Of a DNA stretch of 64,000 nt, positions 44,270 to 52,487 are shown piece by piece. Origin of the DNA: Vulcanimicrobiota bacterium (GTDB lineage: Bacteria > Vulcanimicrobiota > Vulcanimicrobiia > Vulcanimicrobiales > Vulcanimicrobiaceae); NCBI GenBank assembly GCA_003140215.1, contig PLJL01000004.1, positions 2,018,192 through 2,082,191 of the forward strand, given 5' to 3'. The translations under genes were made by a program, and so were the position numbers. The notes beneath the pieces are model-generated. The model saw nothing but the letters and a program-made list of their open reading frames with translations, had not been told where the DNA came from and did no database searches. Within the stretch, counting starts at the first letter, position 1; every line of letters begins with the position of its first letter.

Positions 44270-46156
44270 TCAGGTCCAGTTCGACGCGCGGGCCGGCACC
44301 CCGGCCGCGGCGGCCGCGGTCGCGGCGCGCAGCGCGCCCAGTTCCTTTTCGCCGGCCAAGTCGGCGGCGCGGTCGTAGACCGGCGCCGTCGCGGTCACGA
44401 AGCTCTGTCGCTGCGCGTCGTCTTGTTCGGTGACCTGCATGCGGCGGCGCAGCTCGGCCAGCGCCTCGGCATCGAACTTCGCGGCATACTCGCGCTGCCA
44501 GGCGATCGCGCGTCGCGCCGCTTCCTCGACGAGTCGGCGCCGCGGGCCGAGCGCGGCCAGCAACTCGGGATTGGCGATGAAGATCTGCGGCGTGTACGTG
44601 TGCGCGGTGATGGTCAGGTAGCGCTGGTGCTCGTAGAACTTGGAGGCAACGATCGAGGGCAGCGGGCTGTCCTGTCCGTCAACGCGCTTTTCGCGCAACG
44701 CGTCCCCGAGCTTGACCAGCGGCATCGGAACGGGCGTCACCTGGAGCGCGCCGGCGACGTAAAGATGGATCGGCCCCTCGAGGGTGCGCATCCGCAGGTC
44801 GCGGATGTCTTCGGCGACGCGCAGGTCGCGCACGTCGTTGGTGTAGTGGCGCACGCCGTTCTCGCTGTAGCCCAGAAACGCCAGCTCCACGCTGGCGCCG
44901 CGCGCCAGCAGCGCGCGGCCGTAGGCGCCGTCGAAGGTCGCAAAGGCGTGTTTCCGGGAGCGGAACAGGTACGGCAGCTCGAGCAGCTGCAGCGCCGGAA
45001 GCAGGCTGCCGATCAGCGACGAGTTCACCGGCGCCAGCGCGAGGTCGCCGGTGCGCAGGTCGATCAGCAGTTGCGTCTGGCGCTTCTCGTACGGGATGAC
45101 GAGCTCGACGCGCAGCGCCCCGTCCGACAACGCCTCCAACTCGCGCTTGAACTCGCCGAGCATGCGCGCCGGCAGCGATTGCGGCGCCGCGGCGACGCCC
45201 ACGCGCAGCGCGCGGGTGGGAACGTGAACCGCCGGCGTCGCGGCGCGCTCCAGCGCGAGCTGCTCGTGGCTCTGGAACTCCAGGTTGCCGATCCATTGTT
45301 GCGTCTCGGCCGTGTCGGCGAAATGCTCGCGCACGCTGCGCAGCAGCGATCCGGCCGCCGAGCCGTATTGATCGCCGGCGGCGATCTCGCTGTCGATGAG
45401 GCGCTCGACCTCGGCGAACGTCGCCACCACTTCGGCGACGGCGCTCGAGATCGCGTCGAGAGCGGTGCGCGCGCCGCCGGCCGAGCTTTCGCTGCCTGCC
45501 ACGGCGGCGTCGAGCGAATCTCCGAACGCGCTCGTCGATGCACCGCGCTCGGCGATCTGCCGCAGCAACTCATCCATGTCGCGGGTGGCCTCGCGCGTGG
45601 ACTCGGCGAGTTTGCGGACCTCGCCGGCGACGACGGCGAATCCGCGGCCGTGCTCGCCCGCACGAGCGGCCTCGATCGAGGCGTTGAGCGCAAGGAGGTT
45701 CGTCCGTTCCGAGACTTCGCGCACGAAGTCGACGATGCCGTCGATCTTCTGGGTGAGCGCGAGCAGTTCGCCGATCGATCCGAGCGCGCTCTTCGTCACC
45801 CCGGCGAGCTCACCCGAGGCCGTGGTCAACTCCTCGATGCGGCGCCCGGCCGAACGCAACTGCTCGTCGGCTTCGGTGGTGCGAACACGCGCGTTGGCGA
45901 CCGTGCGTCCCGCGCCGCGAACGCGCTCCGCCGACGCCAGGGCCGCGCGCGCGATCTCCACGATGGCCGTCGTTTGGGCGATCCCATTCGCAGTGAGGCG
46001 GCCCGAGGCGGATCGCAGGCGTCCGATGGCGGCGCCCGTCTGCGTGCCAACTTCGCGCACGCGCGCCGAACGCACGGAATCCTCGGGCTGGTCACCCCGG
46101 CCGGCGCCGGTGGCGTCGGCCTCGGTACTCAAACTGAGCCTCCTCGGACGAGCCAC
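44270..46156 (-). CDS. Soluble methyl-accepting receptor fused to a TRAP-type DctP binding domain
   Basis: 628 residues from GTG 46156. Residues ~45-290 are a chemoreceptor signalling domain with the hairpin tip [20 protein letters not shown] and [17 protein letters not shown] (residues ~149-187). Residues ~316-620 form a DctP domain: [29 protein letters not shown] (two blocks), [10 protein letters not shown] (432-441), DLRMRTLEG with the ligand Arg, and [19 protein letters not shown]. There is no transmembrane segment or signal peptide, so both parts should be cytoplasmic. DctP normally is a periplasmic organic-acid receptor of TRAP transporters. No TRAP permease or che gene is adjacent. The order, receptor first and sensor last, is the reverse of usual MCPs. 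Confidence 0.85.
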   Translation of the reverse strand: MARPRRLSLSTEADATGAGRGDQPEDSVRSARVREVGTQTGAAIGRLRSASGRLTANGIAQTTAIVEIARAALASAERVRGAGRTVANARVRTTEADEQLRSAGRRIEELTTASGELAGVTKSALGSIGELLALTQKIDGIVDFVREVSERTNLLALNASIEAARAGEHGRGFAVVAGEVRKLAESTREATRDMDELLRQIAERGASTSAFGDSLDAAVAGSESSAGGARTALDAISSAVAEVVATFAEVERLIDSEIAAGDQYGSAAGSLLRSVREHFADTAETQQWIGNLEFQSHEQLALERAATPAVHVPTRALRVGVAAAPQSLPARMLGEFKRELEALSDGALRVELVIPYEKRQTQLLIDLRTGDLALAPVNSSLIGSLLPALQLLELPYLFRSRKHAFATFDGAYGRALLARGASVELAFLGYSENGVRHYTNDVRDLRVAEDIRDLRMRTLEGPIHLYVAGALQVTPVPMPLVKLGDALREKRVDGQDSPLPSIVASKFYEHQRYLTITAHTYTPQIFIANPELLAALGPRRRLVEEAARRAIAWQREYAAKFDAEALAELRRRMQVTEQDDAQRQSFVTATAPVYDRAADLAGEKELGALRAATAAAAAGVPARASNWT

Positions 46157-46215
46157 GTGGCTACGCTCGTCCTGCTCACCGGCCCGTTCCGTTCGAGCGA
46201 CGCGCGGCCCTGGGC

Positions 46216-46257
46216 TTGACGCGAGCCGACTCGGCGCGTATTATACCGCTAGGTTAT
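46216..46257 (+). promoter_or_regulatory. Promoter and operator of the ArsR/AHSA1 operon
   Basis: TTGACG (46216-46221) and TATTAT (46239-46244) are 17 bases apart. An imperfect dyad ATACCGCTAGGTTAT (46243-46257) overlaps and follows the -10, just upstream of the ArsR start. This is the usual position for autorepression by a small ArsR protein. Confidence 0.6.
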
Positions 46258-46265
46258 TTAACGAG

Positions 46266-46619
46266 ATGGTTTCACACATGGCACCAGAACCTCTCAGCAC
46301 GACCCTCGCGGCGCTCGCCGACCCGACGCGGCGCGCGATCCTGGCTCGCCTCGTCCAGGGCGAAACCTCGGTGACCGAACTGGCCAAGCCGTTCCGCATG
46401 AGCCTTCCGGCCGTGTCCAAGCACCTCAAAGTGCTCGAACGCGCCGGCTTGATCGCGCGCGGCCGTGCGGCGCAATGGCGGCCGTGCCGGCTCGACGCCG
46501 GCCCGCTGCGCGAGGTCGCGGAGTGGGTCGACGGCTATCGCCGCTTCTGGGACGAGCGCCTCGGGCGCCTCGACGACTATCTCAGCGAATTGCAGACGAA
46601 GGAGAAGAACCATGGCTGA
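46266..46619 (+). CDS. ArsR-family transcriptional regulator
   Basis: 117 residues. Winged-helix: LAALADPTRRAILARLVQGETSVTELAKPFRMSLPAVSKHLKVLERAGLI (two landmark halves), then ARGRAAQWRPCRLDAGPLREVAEWVDGY. It lacks the CxC metal site of ArsR/SmtB, so it belongs to the stand-alone subgroup that pairs with AHSA1 proteins. ATG 46266 is used; ATG 46278 is in frame. It overlaps the AHSA1 gene by 8 bases and probably represses the pair through the dyad at 46243. Confidence 0.9.
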   Translation: MVSHMAPEPLSTTLAALADPTRRAILARLVQGETSVTELAKPFRMSLPAVSKHLKVLERAGLIARGRAAQWRPCRLDAGPLREVAEWVDGYRRFWDERLGRLDDYLSELQTKEKNHG

Positions 46620-47085
46620 ACGCGATACCGCGCGCAGCGCGCGCCCCGACATGACGATCGTGCGCGTGTTCGACGCCCCGCGGCAGCTGGTCTGGAAGGC
46701 CTGGACCCCACCGCAGCACCTTGCGCGGTGGTTCGGCCCGCGGGACTTCACGAATCCGGTCTGCGAGGCCGACGTGCGCCCCGGCGGCACGTTGCGCATC
46801 ACCATGCAGGGTCCCGACGGCACGCTGTATCCGATGGTGGCGGTCTACGACGAGGTCGTCGAACCGGAACGATTGGTGTGGACCACCGACGTCGAGCACG
46901 ACGGCAACGTTTCGTTCGAGATCCGTCAGGTCACGACGTTCGCCGAACGCGACGGCAAGACGGAGCTGACGCTCCATGCCTTCGTTGTGCGCTCGACGCC
47001 GGAATCGGCCGATGCGCTCGGCGGGATGGAGCAAGGCTGGAGCCAGAGCCTGGACAAGCTCGACGCACTACTCGCTCGCGGCTAG
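46612..47085 (+). CDS. AHSA1/SRPBCC-family protein
   Basis: 157 residues. Family motifs are VFDAPRQLVWKAWTPPQHLARWFGPRDF at the N-terminus (two blocks), DVRPGGTLRITMQGPDG, LVWTTDVEHDG and GGMEQGWSQSLDKLDALL at the C-terminus. The fold holds a hydrophobic ligand or acts as a co-chaperone-like module. It is translated from the ArsR transcript (8-base overlap). This is the standard ArsR-AHSA1 pair found in many bacteria; the ligand is unknown. Confidence 0.9.
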   Translation: MAERDTARSARPDMTIVRVFDAPRQLVWKAWTPPQHLARWFGPRDFTNPVCEADVRPGGTLRITMQGPDGTLYPMVAVYDEVVEPERLVWTTDVEHDGNVSFEIRQVTTFAERDGKTELTLHAFVVRSTPESADALGGMEQGWSQSLDKLDALLARG

Positions 47086-47196
47086 CGCAGAGCGGTCGGG
47101 GCCGGTAAGCGCGCCGTAAGCCCATCGTTCTACGCTATCGGGTGGCTGGTTTGCCGGGAAATCGCGAACCGGCCGACTCTGACGAGGGAGATTGCC

Positions 47197-47628
47197 ATGA
47201 TCCATTCTGTTCGCCGCGGGCTCATCGGGGCGCTTGCGCTTTTGGTCGCCGGTGCGCTGCCGGCGCCTGCTCAGACGCGGCTGAAGTTGTCCGACACGAT
47301 AACGTTACGTGACGGCGCGTGCTGGCTCGTCTCCGACGCGACCGACATCGAAAAGCCCCCGGAGCCTAAGGGCCCGCAGCACTGCATCTTCGCCGACTCG
47401 CCGAGCTCGCTGGCGCGTGTGTCGGTGCCCGGCAATACCGACGAAACCACCGTGTTCGAGTACACGATTGCGGCGGACGGCACGATCACCGGCAAGGGGC
47501 GTGAAGGCCTCAACCAAGCCGCCTATCCGTGCACCATCACCGGCAAGACCCGGCCGGGAACCAAGCACGGCGCCCTGCTCAAAGCCGGCGCGGTCATCCG
47601 GATCTGGGAGCTCCCCAGCGCGCCGTAA
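47197..47628 (+). CDS. Small secreted hypothetical protein
   Basis: 143 residues with a signal peptide (LIGALALLVAGALPAPAQ). The mature part is beta-rich with three cysteines (DGACWLVSD, QHCIFAD, YPCTITG). It has the pattern GKGREGLNQAAYPCTITGKTRPGTKHGAL in two blocks. I recognise no family. It stands alone before the tRNA-Ser gene, which is on the other strand. The start ATG 47197 has GAGGGAG upstream. Confidence 0.6.
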   Translation: MIHSVRRGLIGALALLVAGALPAPAQTRLKLSDTITLRDGACWLVSDATDIEKPPEPKGPQHCIFADSPSSLARVSVPGNTDETTVFEYTIAADGTITGKGREGLNQAAYPCTITGKTRPGTKHGALLKAGAVIRIWELPSAP

Positions 47629-47660
47629 CGCATCACGGCGGCACGACCCGGGACGGAAAT

Positions 47661-47747
47661 CGGAGAGGGTGGGATTTGAACCCACGGAACCCTTGCGAGT
47701 TCGCCGCCTTTCCAAGACGGTGCCATAAGCCGCTCGACCACCTCTCC
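47661..47747 (-). tRNA. tRNA-Ser (anticodon GGA)
   Basis: An 87-nt class II tRNA on the minus strand. The acceptor stem is GGAGAGG/CCTCTCC with discriminator G. The anticodon stem CCGTC/GGCGG holds the loop TTGGAAA (anticodon GGA). A long variable arm (CGAACTCGCAAGGGTTCCG) marks tRNA-Ser. The T arm is GTGGG-TTCAAAT-CCCAC. The 3' CCA is not encoded. Confidence 0.95.
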
Positions 47748-47824
47748 AAGCGATCCCGAGTCCCTCAGTCGCCCCGGACGGCCCTAATCTCTTCACGCCG
47801 CGCCGGACGAACGCCTCGCAGCGA

Positions 47825-48688
47825 TCAGATGCCGGCGGGGTGCCAGATCGTCTTGAGTTCGGTGAACGCGAGCACGCGCTCCAAGTCGTCGAAGCCGCCG
47901 GCGAACCACTCCTCGCGCGGCGGCGCGTCCTCGAAGTGCGCGCGCTTGACGTTCTCGGCCGCGAGCTCTCCAAGGCGCTTTTCAGCGGCGCCGTCGAGCC
48001 CGAACGCGCCAAGCGCGTTGACGTTCATGTGGCCGGCGAGCACCGGCGCGAGCTCGGCGCGCGTCCCGGTGAGCACGTTGCACGCGCCTGCGGGCAGATC
48101 GCTCGTCGCCAGACACTCCGCGAACACGACGGCGCTGCGCGGATCGCGTTCGCCGGCGACGACAACGACCGCGTTTCCGCTCACGAGTACCGGCACGACG
48201 GCGGTGACGAGGCCCAGCAGCGCGGGCTCATCGGGGGCGAGCACGGCGACGATCCCGGTCGGCTCGGGCGTGGAGAAGTTGAAATGCGGGCCGGCGACCG
48301 GATTGCGCGTCGACGCGAGCGCGAGGTACTTGTCGCACCAGCCGGCATACCAAACGGTGCGGTCGATCGCGGCGGTTACTTCGCGCTCGGCCTCGGCTAC
48401 GTCGACCGTGCCACCGACCACCAGCTGCGCGGCCAGCTCGGCCCGGCGCGCCTCCATCATCTCGGCCAGGCGATACAGCACCAGGCCGCGCAGCGCCGGC
48501 GGATGCGCAGCCCACTTCTCGTGGGCGGCGCGCGCCGCGACAACGGCATCTCGCACGTCCTTGCGCGACGCGTGGGCGACGTTCTCGCCGCCGATCTGGT
48601 CGCTACGGCCCGATTCGCTGCGCGCGAACGCGCCGTTGATGAAGAGCTTGTACATCTTACGGATCGCGACGCGCCCGTTGCCTTCCAT
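47825..48688 (-). CDS. Short aldehyde dehydrogenase-like protein lacking the catalytic Cys
   Basis: 287 residues from ATG 48688. The start MYKLFINGAFARSESGR, AARAAHEKWAAHPPALRGLVLYRLAEMME, WYAGWCDKYLALAS, PEPTGIVAVLAPDEPALLGLV and the end FTELKTIWHPAG place it in the NAD-dependent aldehyde dehydrogenase superfamily. It stops before the position of the catalytic Cys loop, and neither of its three Cys (WCDK, AECLA, GACNV) fits it. Short Cys-less ALDH proteins of this kind exist in actinobacteria next to a full enzyme. No full partner is adjacent here. Likely a pseudoenzyme or subunit. Confidence 0.75.
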   Translation of the reverse strand: MEGNGRVAIRKMYKLFINGAFARSESGRSDQIGGENVAHASRKDVRDAVVAARAAHEKWAAHPPALRGLVLYRLAEMMEARRAELAAQLVVGGTVDVAEAEREVTAAIDRTVWYAGWCDKYLALASTRNPVAGPHFNFSTPEPTGIVAVLAPDEPALLGLVTAVVPVLVSGNAVVVVAGERDPRSAVVFAECLATSDLPAGACNVLTGTRAELAPVLAGHMNVNALGAFGLDGAAEKRLGELAAENVKRAHFEDAPPREEWFAGGFDDLERVLAFTELKTIWHPAGI

Positions 48689-48772
48689 CCCGGGAGTGTT
48701 CCGGTGCGGCGCTGCGGCTCCTCGGCGCCGGAGCCTCGCGGAAGGAGCGCGCGCCGGGGCGAACGCGGCGGG

Positions 48773-49381
48773 ATGGAGCTTCTCTGCGTCCGGCATGGGC
48801 GGACCGCTTGGAACGCGGAAAAGCGGTTTCAAGGGCACACCGACGTGGCGCTCGACGACGAAGGCCTAGCGCAAGCCCGCGCGCTCGCCGCGCTGCTGGC
48901 CGGCGAGCGGATCGACGCCGCGGCGTCGAGCGATCTAGCACGCGCTGTCGAGACGGCCCGGATCGTTTTGGGCCCGCGGAAGGTCGAGTTGCAGCTCGAC
49001 CCCGATTGGCGCGAGATGCGGTTCGGCGAGTGGGAGGGGCTGACGTGGGATCAAATTCGCGCCGCCAATCCTCAGCTCGACCCCGCGGCGCACGCCTCGG
49101 TCAAGGCCTACGCACCACGCGGCGGCGAGACGTTCGCCGAGCTGTGCACCCGCATCGCGCGCGCGGTCGAGCGGAGCGTCGCCGCGGTGCCCGACGACGG
49201 CGTGGCCCTGATCGCGACGCACGCCGGACCGCTGCACGCGTTGCTCGAGGTGCTGCTCGGTGAGTCCGAGCGCGCGGCGCTTAAGGTGCGTTTTCTGACC
49301 GCGTCGATCACGCGCTTTCGGCGGGCCAACGGCGTGTGGACGTTGGCGCGCTTGAATCAAACCGCGCGCACGGCGACCTAG
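48773..49381 (+). CDS. Histidine-phosphatase (phosphoglycerate mutase-like) protein
   Basis: 202 residues. The RHG motif CVRHGRTAWNAEKRFQGHTDVAL at the N-terminus has the phospho-acceptor His, SSDLARAVETARIV follows, the EMRFGEWEG core is present, and a second His is in ATHAGPL. Close to CobC/GpmB-type phosphatases, which act on alpha-ribazole phosphate or sugar phosphates. It is convergent with the DUF167 gene, overlapping by 4 bases. A cobalamin link is possible, since a BtuF-like protein follows on the other strand. Confidence 0.87.
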   Translation: MELLCVRHGRTAWNAEKRFQGHTDVALDDEGLAQARALAALLAGERIDAAASSDLARAVETARIVLGPRKVELQLDPDWREMRFGEWEGLTWDQIRAANPQLDPAAHASVKAYAPRGGETFAELCTRIARAVERSVAAVPDDGVALIATHAGPLHALLEVLLGESERAALKVRFLTASITRFRRANGVWTLARLNQTARTAT

Positions 49382-49656
49382 CCGCCCGGCGCGTCGATCA
49401 GCGCGACGCGTTCGCGCAACGCGGCGTCGTCGACGCCGTCGATTGCCAGCAGCTTGCGCCGGCCGCTGCCGCCATGGACGAGCTGGACGCGGCTCGCCGC
49501 AACCTCGAGCCAGGCCGCGACGGCGCGCACGATCGCGTCGTTCGCTTTGCCGCCGAGCGCGCGTTCGCGCACCGCGACGACCACGTCGCCGCCGCGCCGC
49601 GAGAGACCCGGTGTGCGTGAGCCGGGCCTGGCGACGATCTCCAGCCGCGCGCTCAC
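49378..49656 (-). CDS. DUF167 (YggU-like) protein
   Basis: 92 residues, full domain: RLEIVARPGSRTPGLS, VVVAVRERALGGKANDAIVRAVAAWLEV and QLVHGGSGRRKLLAIDG match DUF167. The family is small and conserved, with no firmly known function. Its start overlaps the stop of the BtuF-like gene by 4 bases, so it is cotranscribed with it. Confidence 0.85.
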   Translation of the reverse strand: MSARLEIVARPGSRTPGLSRRGGDVVVAVRERALGGKANDAIVRAVAAWLEVAASRVQLVHGGSGRRKLLAIDGVDDAALRERVALIDAPGG

Positions 49657-50582
49657 GCGCCGATCCCGTAGGGCGCGACGCCCGCCTGAGCTAGCGCGGC
49701 ACCGTCGTTCGAAACGTCGCCGGGGATCGCGGCAGCGAAGAGTTCCGCCGTGTCGACCAGGCGCGGGCCGGGGCGGTTGACGTAGGCGTTGCCGTCCATG
49801 GCGTAGGCGCGCCCGCCGCGGACGGCGCGCAGGGACGCGAACGCGCGCGCCGCATCGGCGGGGAGCGCGCCGATCTCGTGCTGCGTACGCGCCAAGTCGA
49901 AGCCGCAGGGCGCGACGATGACGACGTCGGGATCAGCCGCGGCGATCTCGTCCCAGCCGATCGCGCGACTGTTGGCGCCCGGATTCCCGAGCACAGCCTC
50001 GGCGCCGGCGAGCTCGACCAAACCCGGTGTCCAGTGGCCCGCGCTCATCGGCGGGTCGGTCCATTCCAGCACCAGCACGCGCTCGCGTGGGCGCGGGGCG
50101 ACGTGCTCGCGCAGTTCGTCGACACGCGCGCGCAACGCTTCGAGCAGCCGCGCCGCGCCGGCTTGCGCGTTGGTCAGGCTGCCGAGAAACGCGATGGTGG
50201 AGAAGACGTCTTCGAGCGATGACGGTTCGAGCGAAACCACTCGGGGGTCACCACGCAATCGCTTGGCGGCGCGGTCGACGATCTCGTAGGAGACCGCGCA
50301 CACCGCGCACAGTTCTTGGGTGACGATAAGATCGGGTTCGAGCGCGGCGAGCTTCACGTCGTCGAGCCCGTAGAGCGAGGAGCCCGCATGCACGCTCGCG
50401 CGAACGTGCCGATCGATTCCGGCGGCATCGAGCTCGTGCGGCAGCAGCGACGAGGTGAGTGCCGGACGCGTCCGCGCCTCGGCCGGGTAGTCGCACTCGT
50501 GGGTGACGCCGACGACCTGGTCGCCGGCGCCGATGCCGAACAGGATCTCCGTCGCGGAGGGCAAGAGGCTCACGACGCGCAT
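49653..50582 (-). CDS. BtuF/TroA-type binding protein without signal peptide
   Basis: 309 residues. The fold is clear: VVSLLPSATEILFGIGAGDQVVGVTHECDYPAEA at the N-terminus (two blocks), LAALEPDLIVTQELCAVCAVSY, TNAQAGAARLLEALRAR, VLVLEWTDPPMSAGHWTPGLVELAGAEAV and DPDVVIVAPCGFDL. These match cobalamin/iron-siderophore ABC binding proteins. It has no signal peptide or lipobox, so it appears cytoplasmic. Similar cytosolic BtuF-like proteins exist in several phyla and may bind a corrinoid. No permease genes are adjacent. Confidence 0.82.
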   Translation of the reverse strand: MRVVSLLPSATEILFGIGAGDQVVGVTHECDYPAEARTRPALTSSLLPHELDAAGIDRHVRASVHAGSSLYGLDDVKLAALEPDLIVTQELCAVCAVSYEIVDRAAKRLRGDPRVVSLEPSSLEDVFSTIAFLGSLTNAQAGAARLLEALRARVDELREHVAPRPRERVLVLEWTDPPMSAGHWTPGLVELAGAEAVLGNPGANSRAIGWDEIAAADPDVVIVAPCGFDLARTQHEIGALPADAARAFASLRAVRGGRAYAMDGNAYVNRPGPRLVDTAELFAAAIPGDVSNDGAALAQAGVAPYGIGA

Positions 50583-50632
50583 GCTGCGCGGCTTCGGCTA
50601 CCGTGATCTCCCGCCCGCCGCGACGGTGCGGA

Positions 50633-51043
50633 TTAGGCGGCGGCCGTCTCCGCGGGTGTCCCCCAGCCGACGTAGGCGGCGACGATCGCCGACAGCGCGT
50701 GCAGCCAGATGTCGTAGCCGAACAGCGGCGCGAGCCCGAACAGGGTGTTGAGCCCGGGGAAGAACCCGGCGACCGCGAGGAGGCCGTAGAGCACGGCGAT
50801 CGAGCGCGCGTAGGTACGGGCGGTCGCGAACGAGCCCGCCGACGTGACGCCCCAGATGCCGATCGCCAGATGCACGACGTTGTGAACGGCGTTGACCGGG
50901 AACAGCCCCAGCAAGTGGCCGTACGACGTGCCGGCGGTGACGCCCATCTCCGGCATGCTCATGACGTTGATGCCGGGGATGAAGCCGACGATCCCGACCA
51001 GGATGTAGATGATCCCGAACCAGCGGGCGAATTGACGAGCCAT
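50633..51043 (-). CDS. DUF4383-like small membrane protein
   Basis: 136 residues with four transmembrane segments (residues ~7-24, 50-70, 82-102, 107-128). Motifs WFGIIYILVGIVGFIPG, NAVHNVVHLAIGIWGV, VLYGLLAVAGFFPGLNTLFGL and HALSAIVAAYVGW match DUF4383. The ATG start follows GAGGGG. Function unknown. It faces away from icd; the hairpin-rich leader of icd lies between them. Confidence 0.85.
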   Translation of the reverse strand: MARQFARWFGIIYILVGIVGFIPGINVMSMPEMGVTAGTSYGHLLGLFPVNAVHNVVHLAIGIWGVTSAGSFATARTYARSIAVLYGLLAVAGFFPGLNTLFGLAPLFGYDIWLHALSAIVAAYVGWGTPAETAAA

Positions 51044-51078
51044 TGGCCCCTCCTGTTGGTACGAGTGACGCCAAAAAA

Positions 51079-51197
51079 GTGCCGGCCCCGATGTGGCTGG
51101 CCGGTACGACATCCGTGATCCGGGCTCGAACCTCCTCGCCCTGACGAGGGGAGCGAGCCCGCACCGCCGCCGAGCCGCCGGGGACGAGGCCCCGGCG
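51079..51197 (+). promoter_or_regulatory. Three-hairpin leader upstream of icd
   Basis: Three stem-loops follow each other: A 51079-51107 (GTGCCGGCC with GGCCGGTAC), B 51122-51160 (GGGCTCG with CGAGCCC, plus inner CTCCTCG/CGAGG), and C 51176-51197 (CGCCGGGG with CCCCGGCG). Stem C ends 45 bases before the icd start. No known riboswitch was recognised. The first could terminate the minus-strand DUF4383 transcript region, and the set could regulate icd. Confidence 0.45.
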
Positions 51198-51242
51198 CGC
51201 TGAACCTTGCGCCTTGCGCCTCTGCCCGCAGGAGTATCCTCC

Positions 51243-52481
51243 CTGAACAAGATCACCGTCCGCAACCCGATCGTCGAGCTCGACGGCGACGAGATGACGC
51301 GCATCATCTGGCACTTCATCAAAGACAAGCTCATCCTGCCCTATCTCGACGTCGAGCTGAAGTACTACGATTTGAGCGTCGAGAACCGCGACGCGACCGA
51401 CGACGGGGTGACGCTCGACGCGGCGCGGGCGATCAAGCAGTACGGCGTCGGGGTGAAGTGCGCGACGATCACGCCCGACGAAGCGCGCGTCGAAGAGTTC
51501 AAGCTCAAGAAGATGTGGCGCTCGCCCAACGGGACGATCCGCAACGAGCTCGACGGCACGGTATTTCGCGAGCCGATCATCTGCCGCAACGTGCCGCGTC
51601 TGGTCCCCGGCTGGACGCAGCCGATCGTGATCGGCCGCCACGCGTTCGGCGACCAGTATCGCGCGACGGACTTCGTCGTGCCGGGGCCTGGTGCGTTGAC
51701 GCTGACGTTTGCCCCGCGCAACGGCGGCGAGCCGATCACGCGCGAGGTCTACCAGTTCGAGGGCCCCGGCGTGGCGCTCGCGATGTACAACCTCGACGAG
51801 TCGATCCGGGGCTTCGCGCGCGCGAGCCTGAACTACGGGCTGCAGCGCCACTATCCGGTCTATCTCTCGACCAAGAATACGATCCTCAAGGCCTATGACG
51901 GCCGCTTCAAGGACATCTTCCAAGAAGTCTACGATGCGGAGTTTCGCGCCGACTTCGAAGACCGCGGCCTGACCTACGAGCACCGCCTCATCGACGACAT
52001 GGTCGCGGCCGCGCTCAAGTGGTCCGGCGCGTTCGTCTGGGCGTGTAAGAACTACGACGGCGACGTGCAGTCCGACACCGTTGCGCAGGGGTTCGGTTCG
52101 CTCGGCCTCATGACGTCGGTGTTGATGACGCCCGACGGGAAAACCATCGAAGCCGAAGCGGCCCACGGAACGGTCACGCGGCACTACCGCGAGCACCAGA
52201 AGGGCCGCGCGACCTCGACCAACCCGATCGCCTCGATCTTCGCCTGGACGCGCGGGCTCGCGCACCGCGGCAAGGTCGATCGCACGCCCGAGGTCACGCA
52301 GTTCGCGCAGACCCTTGAAACGGTGTGCGTCGACGTGGTCGAGGCGGGGAAGATGACCAAGGATTTGGCGATCTTGATCGGCCCCGACCAGCCCTGGCTG
52401 ACCACCACGGGGTTCCTCGACGCGCTCGACGCAGAACTGCGCACGCGGATGGGAGCCGCACCCACGCCCGCGGCGGTCTGA
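51243..52481 (+). CDS. icd: NADP-dependent isocitrate dehydrogenase (eukaryote-like type)
   Basis: Isocitrate + NADP+ to 2-oxoglutarate + CO2 + NADPH. The protein is of the dimeric, eukaryote-like class: [107 protein letters not shown] and [11 protein letters not shown]. Homologues begin near the Met corresponding to CTG 51243, which has AGGAG 8 bases before it; TTG 51207 is the first ordinary in-frame start but has no ribosome site. The PPi-type phosphofructokinase gene follows 7 bases after its stop. Confidence 0.92.
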   Translation: MNKITVRNPIVELDGDEMTRIIWHFIKDKLILPYLDVELKYYDLSVENRDATDDGVTLDAARAIKQYGVGVKCATITPDEARVEEFKLKKMWRSPNGTIRNELDGTVFREPIICRNVPRLVPGWTQPIVIGRHAFGDQYRATDFVVPGPGALTLTFAPRNGGEPITREVYQFEGPGVALAMYNLDESIRGFARASLNYGLQRHYPVYLSTKNTILKAYDGRFKDIFQEVYDAEFRADFEDRGLTYEHRLIDDMVAAALKWSGAFVWACKNYDGDVQSDTVAQGFGSLGLMTSVLMTPDGKTIEAEAAHGTVTRHYREHQKGRATSTNPIASIFAWTRGLAHRGKVDRTPEVTQFAQTLETVCVDVVEAGKMTKDLAILIGPDQPWLTTTGFLDALDAELRTRMGAAPTPAAV

Positions 52482-52487
52482 CCGCAG

